This document shows positions 15,395 to 24,682 of a DNA stretch of 64,000 bases, in pieces (the stretch's first letter is position 1; the number at the start of each line of letters is the position of its first letter). Below the pieces are notes generated by a model. That model was given only the letters and a program-made list of their open reading frames with translations, ran no database searches and was not told where the DNA came from. The stretch is taken from the NCBI GenBank assembly GCA_003278445.1, contig QCFD01000001.1, positions 124,001 through 188,000 on the forward strand. Reading direction: 5' to 3'. The DNA comes from Prochlorococcus sp. AG-363-B05 (GTDB lineage: Bacteria; Cyanobacteriota; Cyanobacteriia; PCC-6307; Cyanobiaceae). Position numbers and translations under genes: made by a program.

Positions 15395-16897
15395 TTGATA
15401 AAGATTGTGTTGAAAAACAATGCTCCAGGTTCGGAAAATACTTATGACGCAATTTTAGTAGGAGCAGGCGTTATGAGCTCAACTCTTGCAGTTCTTCTGC
15501 ATGAGCTTGACCCTGATTTGCGATTGCTAATTGTTGAAAGATTATCTTCGCCTGGTTTGGAAAGTAGCAGTGCAAAAAATAATGCTGGCACAGGCCATGC
15601 TGCTAATTGTGAGCTTAATTACACTCCAATCCAAGAGGATGGAGGCATTAGTACTTCCAAAGCTTTTGAAATAAATAAATCTTTCGAGCAAAGTTTAGAG
15701 TTTTGGGCATCTTTGGCAGAAAAAGGGAAATTGATGCCAGAAACTTTTTTAAATAGGTTGCCTCATATAAGTCTTGTTTTTGGAGACAAAGATATTTCTC
15801 TTCTTAAAAGAAGATTTTATGAGCTAAGTTCCCATGCCGCTTTTTCGAAAATGGAATTCACCATGGATCATGTTGAATTAAAAGATTGGATCCCATTGGT
15901 TATGGATGGAAGGAAAAAGAGTGAAAAGCTTGCGGCAACAAGAATTACAAGAGGAACTGACATTGATTTTGGTAATTTAACTCGTGCATACATCAATCAA
16001 ATCGAAAGGAAAGAATCTATTGAGATTGATTTTTTAACTAATGTTGAACATCTTCAACAAGATAGTGAAGGGGATTGGTACTTATCTTTAAAAGGAACAA
16101 AAAAAAGTAGAATTGTTAGATCAAAATTTGTTTTTCTTGGAGCCGGAGGGGGAGCTTTATCACTTTTGCAGAAATCAGGAATCCCTGAAGGATTGCCTTA
16201 TGCAGGATTTCCTGTCAGTGGAAAATGGTTGATCTGTGAAGAAGAGAAATCAACAAAAAAACATAATGCCAAGGTTTATGGAAATGCAGCAGTTGGAGCG
16301 CCACCAATGTCTGTACCACACTTAGACACAAGATGGATAAATGGAAAAAGATCTCTTTTATTTGGGCCTTTTGCAGGATTCAGTTCAAATTTTCTAAAAT
16401 ATGGATCAAAATTGGATTTATTTAGATCAATAAAAACAACTAATATTTTCTCAATGTTGCAAGCAGGACTAGATAATATTGATTTAGGAAAATACTTATT
16501 TAATCAACTAATACAAACAAAGGTGGATCGAATAGAAACATTAAGAAAATTTCTTCCTTTGGTCTCACCCGGTGATTGGAAACTTTCAATTGCAGGACAG
16601 CGTGTTCAAATAATCAAACAAACTACTCAAGGTGGAATTTTAAAAATGGGAACAGAAGTTGTAACTTCATCTGATGGAACTTTAGCGGCCTTACTGGGTG
16701 CCTCTCCTGGAGCAAGTACAGCAGTAACAATTATGCTTGAAGTCTTAAACCGTTGTTGGTTCGAAAAAATGAAATCAAGTCAATGGAAAAAGAAGATGTT
16801 AGAGCTTTTTCCAAGTTTTGGGACGGATATTAATTCAAATCAAGAAGCTCTTTTGGCAATTCGAAAAAGAAACGATTTCTTGCTTAAATTAAGTTAA
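15395..16897 (+). CDS. mqo: Malate:quinone oxidoreductase
   Basis: A membrane-associated flavoenzyme oxidising malate to oxaloacetate and passing electrons to quinone. The 500-aa protein has the FAD-binding GAGVMSSTLAVLLHE near the N-terminus, SSAKNNAGTGHAANCELNYT, RITRGTDIDFG and a late GASPGAST, all matching MQO. The ORF-track start is TTG (15395); GTG at 15407 is an alternative. It supplies oxaloacetate and electrons in the incomplete TCA cycle of these cells. Confidence 0.94.
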   Translation: MIKIVLKNNAPGSENTYDAILVGAGVMSSTLAVLLHELDPDLRLLIVERLSSPGLESSSAKNNAGTGHAANCELNYTPIQEDGGISTSKAFEINKSFEQSLEFWASLAEKGKLMPETFLNRLPHISLVFGDKDISLLKRRFYELSSHAAFSKMEFTMDHVELKDWIPLVMDGRKKSEKLAATRITRGTDIDFGNLTRAYINQIERKESIEIDFLTNVEHLQQDSEGDWYLSLKGTKKSRIVRSKFVFLGAGGGALSLLQKSGIPEGLPYAGFPVSGKWLICEEEKSTKKHNAKVYGNAAVGAPPMSVPHLDTRWINGKRSLLFGPFAGFSSNFLKYGSKLDLFRSIKTTNIFSMLQAGLDNIDLGKYLFNQLIQTKVDRIETLRKFLPLVSPGDWKLSIAGQRVQIIKQTTQGGILKMGTEVVTSSDGTLAALLGASPGASTAVTIMLEVLNRCWFEKMKSSQWKKKMLELFPSFGTDINSNQEALLAIRKRNDFLLKLS

Positions 16898-16981
16898 AAA
16901 TTTAGTAGTGGTGAGCTATATTTAATGTTTATTTAGAGTTGATTTGATAATTGAAGACCTTTTTCCTTTAATTGCTTTCGC

Positions 16982-18793
16982 ATGACTAATGTGCCTATTT
17001 CACGTTTGAGGAACTTTTGCATAATTGCACATATTGACCATGGGAAATCAACCTTGGCAGATAGGCTTCTACAAGATACTGGCACAGTCTCTTCAAGGGA
17101 CATGCAAGAACAATTCTTGGATAATATGGACCTTGAGAGAGAGAGAGGAATAACTATAAAATTACAGGCTGCTCGAATGAATTATAAAGCGAATGATGGC
17201 GAGAAATATGTATTGAATTTGATTGATACTCCTGGTCATGTTGATTTTTCTTATGAGGTGAGTCGGTCATTACAGGCTTGTGAAGGTGCATTGTTGGTTG
17301 TTGATGCTAGTCAAGGAGTTGAAGCTCAAACTTTAGCTAATGTTTATCTTGCGTTGGAAAATGATTTAGAAATTATTCCTGTTCTCAATAAAGTTGACTT
17401 GCCTGGTGCGGATCCTGAAAAAATCAAAAATGAGATTGAATCAATTATTGGATTAGATACATCAAAAGCAATTTCATGTTCTGCCAAAACAGGGGTTGGC
17501 ATTCCTGAAATATTGCAAGCAGTAGTGGATAGAATACCTTCTCCGAAAGACAGTGCTGATCAAGTTACAAAAGCACTTATCTTTGATTCTTATTACGACC
17601 CTTATAGAGGGGTAATTGTCTATTTCAGAATTATGAGTGGTGGCATAAGTAAAAAAGATAAGATTTTACTTATGGCTAGTAAAAAAAGTTATGAGCTGGA
17701 TGAAATAGGTGTAATGGCTCCTGATCAAGTAAAAGTAAACGGACTTCATGCAGGTGAAGTTGGCTATTTAGCTGCATCTATCAAGGCAGTTGCTGATGCG
17801 AGAGTTGGGGATACTATAACTTTGCTGGATAAACCTGCTGAAGAAGCTTTGCCAGGTTATACCGAAGCAAAACCCATGGTTTTTTGTGGGCTGTTCCCCA
17901 CGGATGCAGATCAATATCCAGATCTAAGAGAGGCTCTAGATAAATTGCAGCTATCAGATGCTGCATTGAAATATGAACCAGAAACAAGTAGTGCAATGGG
18001 GTTTGGGTTTCGTTGTGGATTCTTAGGGCTATTGCATATGGAAATTGTTCAAGAGAGATTAGAACGTGAATATGATTTGGATTTAATTGTTACTGCACCG
18101 TCAGTTATTTATAAAGTGAACATGATTGATGGAGAAGTTTTGATGATCGACAATCCTGCCACACTTCCCGACCCTCAAAAACGAGAAACTATAGAGGAAC
18201 CATACGTACGAATGGAAATTTATGCCCCTAATGATTACAACGGTACTCTGATGGGCCTTTGTCAGGATAGAAGAGGAGACTTTATTGATATGAAGTACAT
18301 AACGACTGATCGAGTTACTTTGATTTATGAAATACCTCTTGCAGAAGTTGTCACCGATTTCTTTGATCAGATGAAAAGTAGAACGAAGGGATATGCCTCT
18401 ATGGAATATCACTTGATTGGTTATCGAAAAAATGATTTAGTCAGATTAGACGTTTTAATTAATGCGGAACGAGCAGATCCTTTAACGACAATTGTTCATA
18501 AAGATAGTGCTTATGGTATTGGAAAAGGACTTGTTGAGAAATTAAAGGAACTTATTCCTAAACAGCAATTTAAGATCCCTTTACAGGCCTCAATTGGGAG
18601 TCGAATTATTGCCAGCGAAGGTATTAGTGCTTTACGAAAAGATGTTTTATCAAAATGTTACGGAGGAGATATCTCTAGAAAAAAGAAATTGCTGAAGAAA
18701 CAGGCAAAAGGGAAAAAACGGATGAAGTCTATGGGGAAAGTCGATGTTCCCCAAGAGGCTTTTATGGCTGTCTTGAAATTAAATAATGATTAA
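16982..18793 (+). CDS. lepA: Elongation factor 4 (LepA)
   Basis: A translational GTPase that acts on stalled or mistranslocated ribosomes. The 603-aa protein has G1 AHIDHGKST (16-24), [11 protein letters not shown] (82 onward) and [10 protein letters not shown], followed by EF-G-like domains and the LepA-specific C-terminal domain, ending with the basic segment [20 protein letters not shown] and [11 protein letters not shown]. Full length with an ATG start. Confidence 0.98.
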   Translation: MTNVPISRLRNFCIIAHIDHGKSTLADRLLQDTGTVSSRDMQEQFLDNMDLERERGITIKLQAARMNYKANDGEKYVLNLIDTPGHVDFSYEVSRSLQACEGALLVVDASQGVEAQTLANVYLALENDLEIIPVLNKVDLPGADPEKIKNEIESIIGLDTSKAISCSAKTGVGIPEILQAVVDRIPSPKDSADQVTKALIFDSYYDPYRGVIVYFRIMSGGISKKDKILLMASKKSYELDEIGVMAPDQVKVNGLHAGEVGYLAASIKAVADARVGDTITLLDKPAEEALPGYTEAKPMVFCGLFPTDADQYPDLREALDKLQLSDAALKYEPETSSAMGFGFRCGFLGLLHMEIVQERLEREYDLDLIVTAPSVIYKVNMIDGEVLMIDNPATLPDPQKRETIEEPYVRMEIYAPNDYNGTLMGLCQDRRGDFIDMKYITTDRVTLIYEIPLAEVVTDFFDQMKSRTKGYASMEYHLIGYRKNDLVRLDVLINAERADPLTTIVHKDSAYGIGKGLVEKLKELIPKQQFKIPLQASIGSRIIASEGISALRKDVLSKCYGGDISRKKKLLKKQAKGKKRMKSMGKVDVPQEAFMAVLKLNND

Positions 18794-18803
18794 TAGATAT
18801 TTT

Positions 18804-18977
18804 TTATTTTGATAATTGTGTTGGATAGACTAGTTCACTTGAACTCTTTATAAGCATTGAGACTTCCTGCTTGTCATTGCTTTTAGTTAGATTTGTCCAT
18901 ATAAAACCTACGATTAATAATGTTGCAATTGCTATTGAGAGCTCACCTACTGTGAGGCCGTCATTTTTTAAATTCAT
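18804..18977 (-). CDS. Small membrane protein, 57 aa
   Basis: Found on the minus strand and missing from the ORF track: ATG to TAA, 57 residues. It starts MNLKNDGLTVGELSIAIATL, then LIVGFIWTNL (one membrane helix), then a polar tail. The GELSIAIATLLIVGF segment looks like a conserved picocyanobacterial small protein. It fills most of the space between lepA and the DppC-type permease. Confidence 0.55.
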   Translation of the reverse strand: MNLKNDGLTVGELSIAIATLLIVGFIWTNLTKSNDKQEVSMLIKSSSELVYPTQLSK

Positions 18978-19061
18978 CTTGAATTGTATGTTTTGATTTA
19001 TTTAAGCAATTCTTTTTTTAATTTCTACCTTTTATAGTTAAATTTAATTAGGTCTTATTAT

Positions 19062-19922
19062 TTGACATTGAACCTGAGAAGCTTTTTAAGTCGTAATAAT
19101 TTGTCGGGGCGATTAATGTTTGCTGGACTGATAATTTTATCTATCTATATAGGCATTTCTTTTTTAATGCCTATATTAATTTCCATGAAAATAGTGCCTA
19201 ATGGTGAATTTGGCTTAGGGAATCCAATTTTTTCGGCTCCATCTGTAGATCATTGGTGCGGAACAGATCGACTAGGAAGAGATGTTTGTATTAGAACTTT
19301 GGCTGCGAGTGGAGTGGCATTACAGGTTGTTTTTGTTGCTGTATCTCTTGCTGTTCTAGTAGGAATACCTTTGGGACTTTTAAGTGGTTATATTGGCGGC
19401 CTTTTGGATAGAATATTAGTGCTCTTAATGGATACCCTTTATACAATTCCTGTCCTTCTTCTCTCTGTCGTAATGGCATTTATTTTCGGTAGAGGGATAT
19501 TGAATGCTTCAATCGCATTATGCGTTGTTTATATTCCCCAATATTTTCGACTTGTTAGAAACCAGACATCACAAATCAAATCAGAACTCTATATTGAAGC
19601 AGCTATATCAATGGGAGCGTCTCCGGTTTGGGTGATAAGGAAATACATTTTAAAAAATGTTCTTACCTCTGTACCTGTAGTTTTAACACTTAATGCTGCA
19701 GATGCTGTATTAGTTCTTGGAGGATTGGGATTTCTGGGATTGGGTTTACCAGAGAACGTTCCAGAATGGGGAAGTGATTTAAATATGGCATTGGTTGCAT
19801 TGCCTACTGGCATTTGGTGGACAGCTATCTATCCTGGCTTGGCAATGTTTGTACTTGTATTGGGGTTGTCATTCATTGGAGAAGGTCTAGAAAATTTAAT
19901 AAGTGAAGCTCCTAGTACATAG
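19062..19922 (+). CDS. DppC-type ABC transporter permease (peptide/nickel family)
   Basis: A 286-aa inner-membrane permease. After the first helix it has NPIFSAPSVDHWCGTDRLGR, the GTDxLGRD motif of DppC/OppC proteins, then about five helices and the EAA loop YIEAAISMGASPVWVIRKY. TTG start. The matching ATPase, second permease and binding protein are not in the window, so the substrate (peptide, nickel or other) cannot be assigned. Confidence 0.88.
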   Translation: MTLNLRSFLSRNNLSGRLMFAGLIILSIYIGISFLMPILISMKIVPNGEFGLGNPIFSAPSVDHWCGTDRLGRDVCIRTLAASGVALQVVFVAVSLAVLVGIPLGLLSGYIGGLLDRILVLLMDTLYTIPVLLLSVVMAFIFGRGILNASIALCVVYIPQYFRLVRNQTSQIKSELYIEAAISMGASPVWVIRKYILKNVLTSVPVVLTLNAADAVLVLGGLGFLGLGLPENVPEWGSDLNMALVALPTGIWWTAIYPGLAMFVLVLGLSFIGEGLENLISEAPST

Positions 19923-19955
19923 GCATATAAGAATTAAGCTTTAAAAGAAGTAATA

Positions 19956-20645
19956 TTAAAATCTCATTTTGCTTGTTCGAGGGAGCTCTTCTATTATTTC
20001 ACCTTTTTCATTGAGTTCTGGATATTCTCTACCTTCACTTTTGCACCATTGTGCAACCTCTGGGTAAGCCCATTCAAAAAGTTTTCTTTTATAAGTCCTT
20101 TGGTTTAACCCTTCTCCTCTTTCAGGGATTTTATTAGCTACTTGTCGTTGCCTGATTGCTTCAAATAATAACGTAGAGGCGGCGACCGATACATTTAACG
20201 ATTCAACCATCCCTCTCATTGGAATATGAATATGCTCATCCATTAAAGCCTCGGCTTCATTGCTGATTCCCCATTTCTCTGCTCCTAGGATAAATGCAGT
20301 TGGCCCTATAAAATTACATTTTCTGTAGTCAATTGATGTTGGATTAAGAGTCGTTCCGTACAATTTGAATCCTTTCTTTTTTAGAACATCTACAGCAGTT
20401 TTTATTTCTTTGTATTGATTTATATGTATCCATTTTTGGCTACCTTGAGCGGTGCTATTAAATGTTAGAAATTTATCTTTATTGAAAATTGCATAAGCTT
20501 CAAGAACTCCTACGGCATCACAACTTCTTATTATGGCAGAAAGATTATGTGGCTTTTCAACATTTTCTATTAATACTGTTAAATCAGACATTCTTTTATT
20601 TAATACTGATTTAAGTCGCTCGTATCGTCTTGGTAATAAGGGCAT
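19956..20645 (-). CDS. trmH: tRNA (guanosine-2'-O)-methyltransferase, TrmH family
   Basis: A SPOUT-fold RNA methyltransferase, 229 aa, probably making 2'-O-methylguanosine-18 in tRNA. It starts MPLLPRRYERLKSVLNKR, typical of TrmH, and has the three SPOUT motifs: IENVEKPHNLSAIIRSCDAV, FILGAEKWGIS and IPMRGMVESLNVSVAAS. Full length and an ATG start. It converges with the upstream permease gene. Confidence 0.93.
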   Translation of the reverse strand: MPLLPRRYERLKSVLNKRMSDLTVLIENVEKPHNLSAIIRSCDAVGVLEAYAIFNKDKFLTFNSTAQGSQKWIHINQYKEIKTAVDVLKKKGFKLYGTTLNPTSIDYRKCNFIGPTAFILGAEKWGISNEAEALMDEHIHIPMRGMVESLNVSVAASTLLFEAIRQRQVANKIPERGEGLNQRTYKRKLFEWAYPEVAQWCKSEGREYPELNEKGEIIEELPRTSKMRF

Positions 20646-20744
20646 TTTTATAAATTATTTAAAATGATAATCTCCTTGAAGCTTAGAAATTAAAAAGATA
20701 AATGACTCATTTTCATTAATATCTATCAATAAAAAAATCATGAA

Positions 20745-20777
20745 AAAAAAGCTCTTGCCATAGGCAAGAGCTTTTTT
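20745..20777 (-). terminator. Bidirectional intrinsic terminator after porin gene
   Basis: Stem gctcttgcc / ggcaagagc, flanked by A-runs on one side and T-runs on the other on both strands, so it can work in either direction. It lies about 30 bases after the porin stop and is the clearest terminator in the window. Confidence 0.92.
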
Positions 20778-20805
20778 AAGTTAACTTTAATTAGTTCCTA
20801 ATAAC

Positions 20806-21816
20806 TTAGAAGCTAAATGCAGTTTCTAGTACTACACCAGTATCTTCTTCGTCACCATCTGTTTCTCCTACTGAGTAGAAGCCAGGTGTAATTGTAACGC
20901 TGTCATTTATAGCATAGCTATAAGCAACTTCGAATCCTGTTGTATCAGAGTCGTCTCCACTATCATCATCAGTTGTGGAATTGTAACCAACGTGAAGTGT
21001 TCCAGGACCAACTTCGTAGTCAACGCCAACGAAAAGATCTTGGGCATCATCGCCACCCTCTGGATCTTTTGTATCGTAAGTAACGCTAATAGTCGCGTCA
21101 ATTGACTCAGGAGTGTAATAAGCTCCGATACCAAAAGTGTTGTATTCAGTGCTGGTTCCATCACCATCATTAGCGGCGACTACTATGCCACCACCAAATC
21201 CGTCACCGTCATAACCAAGAGTTAAGGTTGTGACATCGCTACCTTCATCGGTATTGATACCATCTGTTGAATCTTGGCCGTCGTCAGCAACGAAGCTAGC
21301 TGAAGCAACAATACCTGAATCGTTAGACCAAGTAACTCCAAGTCCAGGACCGGTTTCGGCTCCTTCCAAGGAGAAAGGCATAGCGCCTAATCTGAAAGTA
21401 TCAGAGTACTTAGATACTGTGGCTCCAACAACATCATCCTGGTCTACTAAAGGACCAGCAAGTACAGCTACGTCTCCAACTGGGAAGGTGTAGAAAGCTG
21501 AAGTTACAGTTAGTGCATCGCTTGTAGTGTTTACAGAACTATCCATGGATGCTAAAGGACCAGAAGCATTACCAGCTTCGATCCCTACGTATAGAGAATC
21601 CTCACCAGTAAAACTAGAAGTCATGTCTAGTCCATATGCATATTGCATATAGAGCTCTTCATTTGCATCACCAGTTCCAGCTGATTCTGAACCTAGAGTG
21701 AAATATGCACTACCACCTAAAGTAGTAGTAGACGAAAATGTATCTGCATTAACTGCAACAGGAGCCATTAGGCCTAGTGCAGCAGGTGCTACCAGCAAAC
21801 GCTGAAAAAGCTTCAT
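20806..21816 (-). CDS. som: Outer-membrane porin (Som-type), short acidic form
   Basis: The ORF track starts at 21831, but the internal ATG at 21816 gives MKLFQRLLVAPAALGLMAPV, a clean signal peptide with cleavage after VNA, and places GAGG as the ribosome-binding site. The mature protein is a beta-barrel-like repeat of alternating strands with many Asp, Gly and Thr, ending in AFSF, the terminal Phe typical of outer-membrane proteins. At about 336 aa it lacks an obvious N-terminal SLH domain, which larger cyanobacterial Som porins have. It is the only clear outer-membrane protein here. Confidence 0.85.
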   Translation of the reverse strand: MKLFQRLLVAPAALGLMAPVAVNADTFSSTTTLGGSAYFTLGSESAGTGDANEELYMQYAYGLDMTSSFTGEDSLYVGIEAGNASGPLASMDSSVNTTSDALTVTSAFYTFPVGDVAVLAGPLVDQDDVVGATVSKYSDTFRLGAMPFSLEGAETGPGLGVTWSNDSGIVASASFVADDGQDSTDGINTDEGSDVTTLTLGYDGDGFGGGIVVAANDGDGTSTEYNTFGIGAYYTPESIDATISVTYDTKDPEGGDDAQDLFVGVDYEVGPGTLHVGYNSTTDDDSGDDSDTTGFEVAYSYAINDSVTITPGFYSVGETDGDEEDTGVVLETAFSF

Positions 21817-21819
21817 TGT

Positions 21820-21831
21820 GTCCTCACACAT
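21820..21831 (-). promoter_or_regulatory. Porin ribosome-binding site with Yfr1 sRNA complementarity
   Basis: The mRNA reads GUGUGAGGACACAAUG just before the chosen start. GUGUGAGGA (plus-strand 21821-21829) is a nine-base perfect complement of the conserved single-stranded UCCUCACAC core of the cyanobacterial sRNA Yfr1. It includes the Shine-Dalgarno, so pairing would block translation. Regulation of som mRNAs by Yfr1 is known in Prochlorococcus MED4; here the site is seen in sequence only. Confidence 0.7.
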
Positions 21832-21890
21832 ATAAGAAGTAAACTAAAAATACATTTACCCAAGCATGTGTGAAGTATCAATTGTAACAG

Positions 21891-21896
21891 CTTATC
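21891..21896 (-). promoter_or_regulatory. Candidate -10 box of porin promoter
   Basis: TACAAT on the minus strand, about 75 bases upstream of the porin ATG; there is no good -35. Predicted from sequence only. Confidence 0.4.
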
Positions 21897-21943
21897 GGTT
21901 GTCATAAGCGTGTATAAGATGTTACTTTCTGGAGATTAGTGAA

Positions 21944-21962
21944 AGTAATGATAATCATTTTC
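21944..21962. promoter_or_regulatory. Fur-box-like palindrome
   Basis: agtaatgataatcattttc matches 16 of 19 positions of the classical Fur box (GATAATGATAATCATTATC). It lies between the divergent porin and rsmB genes, 128-146 bases upstream of the porin start. Fur control of the porin by iron is the likelier target. Confidence 0.6.
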
Positions 21963-22072
21963 ATTGCTTATGGGTGTTGTTTGGTCTTTCTGTAGCTTCG
22001 TAGTTGTCACTTTGGATTAAAATCTAGATGCTTGAGTCTTTAATCTTTGCTTGATAAGCAATTTAATTTGGT

Positions 22073-23404
22073 TTGAATAAAAAAATATCACCTGTTCAAG
22101 GGCTGAGGGCAAGAAAGGCTGCTTGGGAGGTAATTCAAGCAGTAGGTGGGGGCGCGTTCGCAGATGTTGCTTTGGAGAGAATTTTCAATCTTTATCAATT
22201 CAAGCCGATAGATAAATCCTTGATCACTGAAATTTCTTATGGAGCGATTCGCCAAAGATATTTTTTAGATTGTTGGATTGATTTTTTAGGAACAGTATCT
22301 GCCAAAAAACAACCTCCATTATTGAGATGGTTATTGCATCTTGGGCTTTATCAAATTTTAAAAATGGAGAGAATACCTGCTGCGGCTGCAATTAACACAA
22401 CTGTTGAGCTTGTAAAAACGACTCGTTTAGCCAAGCTTACGCCTGTTGTTAATGGGATCTTGAGATCTGCGCTTCGATGTAAAGAGAAGGGTATTCAATT
22501 ACCTAAATCAAATACTCCTAGTTTGGAACTAGCTAAAAATGAGTCTTTACCAGCTTGGCTGGCAGAAGAATTGATTGCTTGGAGGGGAGTAGAGGATGCT
22601 TGTAAGGTCGCAAAAGCATTTAATACCATTAGTCCTATAGATATAAGAGTGAATAAAATCAGGGCTGAATTAAAAGATGTAAAAGAGAGTTTTGATGCCT
22701 TAGGGATTAAAACTCAACTGATCCCAAATTGTCCATACGGATTGGAAATTCCACCTGGAGTTGGTGAGCCTAAGAAATGGCCTGGTTACCTAGAGGGTGA
22801 ATGGAGTGTTCAAGACAGATCTTCTCAGTTGATTGCTCCATTCTTAGGAGCTTTGCCTGGAGAAAAGATACTGGATGCTTGTGCGGCACCAGGAGGCAAA
22901 TCAACTCATGTCGCTGAATTAATTAATAATCAGGGCGAAATATGGTCTGTTGATCGATCGTCTCGGAGAACTCACAAAATTTTAGCTAACTCAGAGAGGC
23001 TTGGAACCACCAGTTTGCAACTTTTAGTTGCTGATTCTAATGAGTTATTAGATAGGCATCCTGAATTGGAAGATTATTTTCATCGTGTTCTAATTGATGC
23101 TCCTTGCTCTGGTTTAGGTACTCTTTCTCGCCATCCTGATGCAAGATGGAGAATGAATAAAGAAAATATTCAGGAGCTTGTTTCTCTTCAAAGTCGATTA
23201 CTCAAATCTTTAGTTCCTTTATTAAAAAGAGGAGGTAAGTTAGTCTATTCCACTTGTACTATTCATCCTGACGAGAATTTTAATCAGATAAAAAATTTTC
23301 TTAAAATAATGCCAAATTTTTTGCTCGAATATGAGAAACAAATTTGGCCTGGAGAGAAGGATAATGGAGATGGTTTTTATATTGCCGTTTTAAGTAAATC
23401 ATAA
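22073..23404 (+). CDS. rsmB: 16S rRNA m5C967 methyltransferase (RsmB/Sun)
   Basis: Methylates C967 of 16S rRNA. The 443-aa protein has an N-terminal NusB-like RNA-binding domain (RARKAAWEVIQAVGGGAFAD onward) and a C-terminal SAM domain with DACAAPGGKSTHVAEL, DAPCSGLGTLSRHPD and the catalytic-Cys motif VYSTCTIHPDENF. The start is TTG. It is transcribed away from the porin gene. Confidence 0.95.
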   Translation: MNKKISPVQGLRARKAAWEVIQAVGGGAFADVALERIFNLYQFKPIDKSLITEISYGAIRQRYFLDCWIDFLGTVSAKKQPPLLRWLLHLGLYQILKMERIPAAAAINTTVELVKTTRLAKLTPVVNGILRSALRCKEKGIQLPKSNTPSLELAKNESLPAWLAEELIAWRGVEDACKVAKAFNTISPIDIRVNKIRAELKDVKESFDALGIKTQLIPNCPYGLEIPPGVGEPKKWPGYLEGEWSVQDRSSQLIAPFLGALPGEKILDACAAPGGKSTHVAELINNQGEIWSVDRSSRRTHKILANSERLGTTSLQLLVADSNELLDRHPELEDYFHRVLIDAPCSGLGTLSRHPDARWRMNKENIQELVSLQSRLLKSLVPLLKRGGKLVYSTCTIHPDENFNQIKNFLKIMPNFLLEYEKQIWPGEKDNGDGFYIAVLSKS

Positions 23405-23441
23405 AATTAAAAACAATTGTATTTAGATTTCACAACAAAAT

Positions 23442-24392
23442 TTATAAACTTATTAAAGAACTATGTCCAATTGCTATAGCAGTAACTAGCATTCCTAAAA
23501 TAAGGAATGGCTGCGCACTTGCTTGATATTTAACATCAAAACTTAAGGGGTCGCGTAAAAGCCAAATATCCTGAAAAGTTATTTGTGGAATTATAAGTAA
23601 AACGAGAATAACCGATGCAAAATGCTGTCCGATTGCTATTAGAACTACCACCATTGCTAATTGAAATATATCTATCATTCCTGCGCTAATACGACTGGCA
23701 TTTTTTATTCCAAAAACTACAGGAAGTGATTCTAGACCAAGAGCTTTGTCACCTTCAACGCTTTTAAAGTCATTTATTACTGCAATTCCTAAGCCAGATA
23801 AACTATATGCAAGCGTTAGCAAAGCAGTTGCCCATGTTAAGTGGCCAAATAGGGCTTGGCCTGCCCACCATGGAAGAGCTATGTAACTAGCTCCTAGCGC
23901 ATAGTTCCCAAGCCACCCATTTTGTTTGAGTTTTAAGGGAGGTGCTGAATATATGTAACTAACAAATGAACCACCTAATGCAAGCAAAAGTACTGATGGG
24001 ATCGAGTGGTGAGCCCAAACATCTAAAAGATATGCAACCCCAAGACCAGCTAGCAGTAGGACCCAAATTTGAAATTTGACTTGAAAAAGGGATATTGCTC
24101 CTGAGGGGATCGGCCGACTGGGTTCATTGATGGCGTCTATTTCTCTATCAAAGTAATCATTTATTGTTTGCGTATATCCAGTCAGAAGAGGCCCACTCAT
24201 AATCATGCAACTTAAGGAAGCAAGTACGTTGCTTAATTCCCAGTGGTAATTACCACTGGCGGCTGCTCCACATATCACTCCCCATAGCAATGGAATCCAT
24301 GTAATGGGCTTCATTAATTGCAAACGAAGCTTCCAAATGTTTGTTGTTTCAGAGCCTCCTTTTATTCCAAGGAGTTGCCTAGCATCGTTCAC
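23442..24392 (-). CDS. chlG: Chlorophyll synthase
   Basis: Attaches the phytyl or geranylgeranyl tail to chlorophyllide in the thylakoid membrane. The 316-aa UbiA-family prenyltransferase has the first Asp motif NDYFDREIDAINEPSRPIPS, the second NDFKSVEGDKALGLESLP, and about eight to nine membrane helices. The start is GTG. It is the last step of (divinyl-)chlorophyll a synthesis, in keeping with a photosynthetic host. Confidence 0.96.
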   Translation of the reverse strand: MNDARQLLGIKGGSETTNIWKLRLQLMKPITWIPLLWGVICGAAASGNYHWELSNVLASLSCMIMSGPLLTGYTQTINDYFDREIDAINEPSRPIPSGAISLFQVKFQIWVLLLAGLGVAYLLDVWAHHSIPSVLLLALGGSFVSYIYSAPPLKLKQNGWLGNYALGASYIALPWWAGQALFGHLTWATALLTLAYSLSGLGIAVINDFKSVEGDKALGLESLPVVFGIKNASRISAGMIDIFQLAMVVVLIAIGQHFASVILVLLIIPQITFQDIWLLRDPLSFDVKYQASAQPFLILGMLVTAIAIGHSSLISL

Positions 24393-24407
24393 TTTTCAAC
24401 CTCAGGG

Positions 24408-24629
24408 TTAAGAAATTTCATCTTCAAAGAACCAATGTTTGCTGCCATCATTCATCTTAAGTACAACCCCAATTCCACCCCTGCCATCAGTCATCTTGTA
24501 ATCAATTACAGTCCCTCTTGGGTCTTGAGATAGTTGATTGATTAAATAAGAGGGTATGCGATCTCTTACACGTTCAATATTAATTTTAATTTTTGAACCT
24601 ATCCTGGAAAGGGAGGTTGGCTTAGCCAT
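24408..24629 (-). CDS. Conserved cyanobacterial protein, DUF2862-like
   Basis: The ORF track starts at 24656; the ATG at 24629 (MAKPTSLSRIGSKIKIN) is the usual form. The 73-aa soluble protein has RVRDRIPSYLINQLSQDPRG and GIGVVLKMNDGSKHWFFEDE, as in short cyanobacterial DUF2862 proteins. It lies 15 bases from the chlG start and may share its transcript. Function unknown. Confidence 0.75.
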   Translation of the reverse strand: MAKPTSLSRIGSKIKINIERVRDRIPSYLINQLSQDPRGTVIDYKMTDGRGGIGVVLKMNDGSKHWFFEDEIS

Positions 24630-24682
24630 GGAATTAAAATACTTAATTCCGGGCACCTTAACAGTTCCTCTGTTTAAAAATC

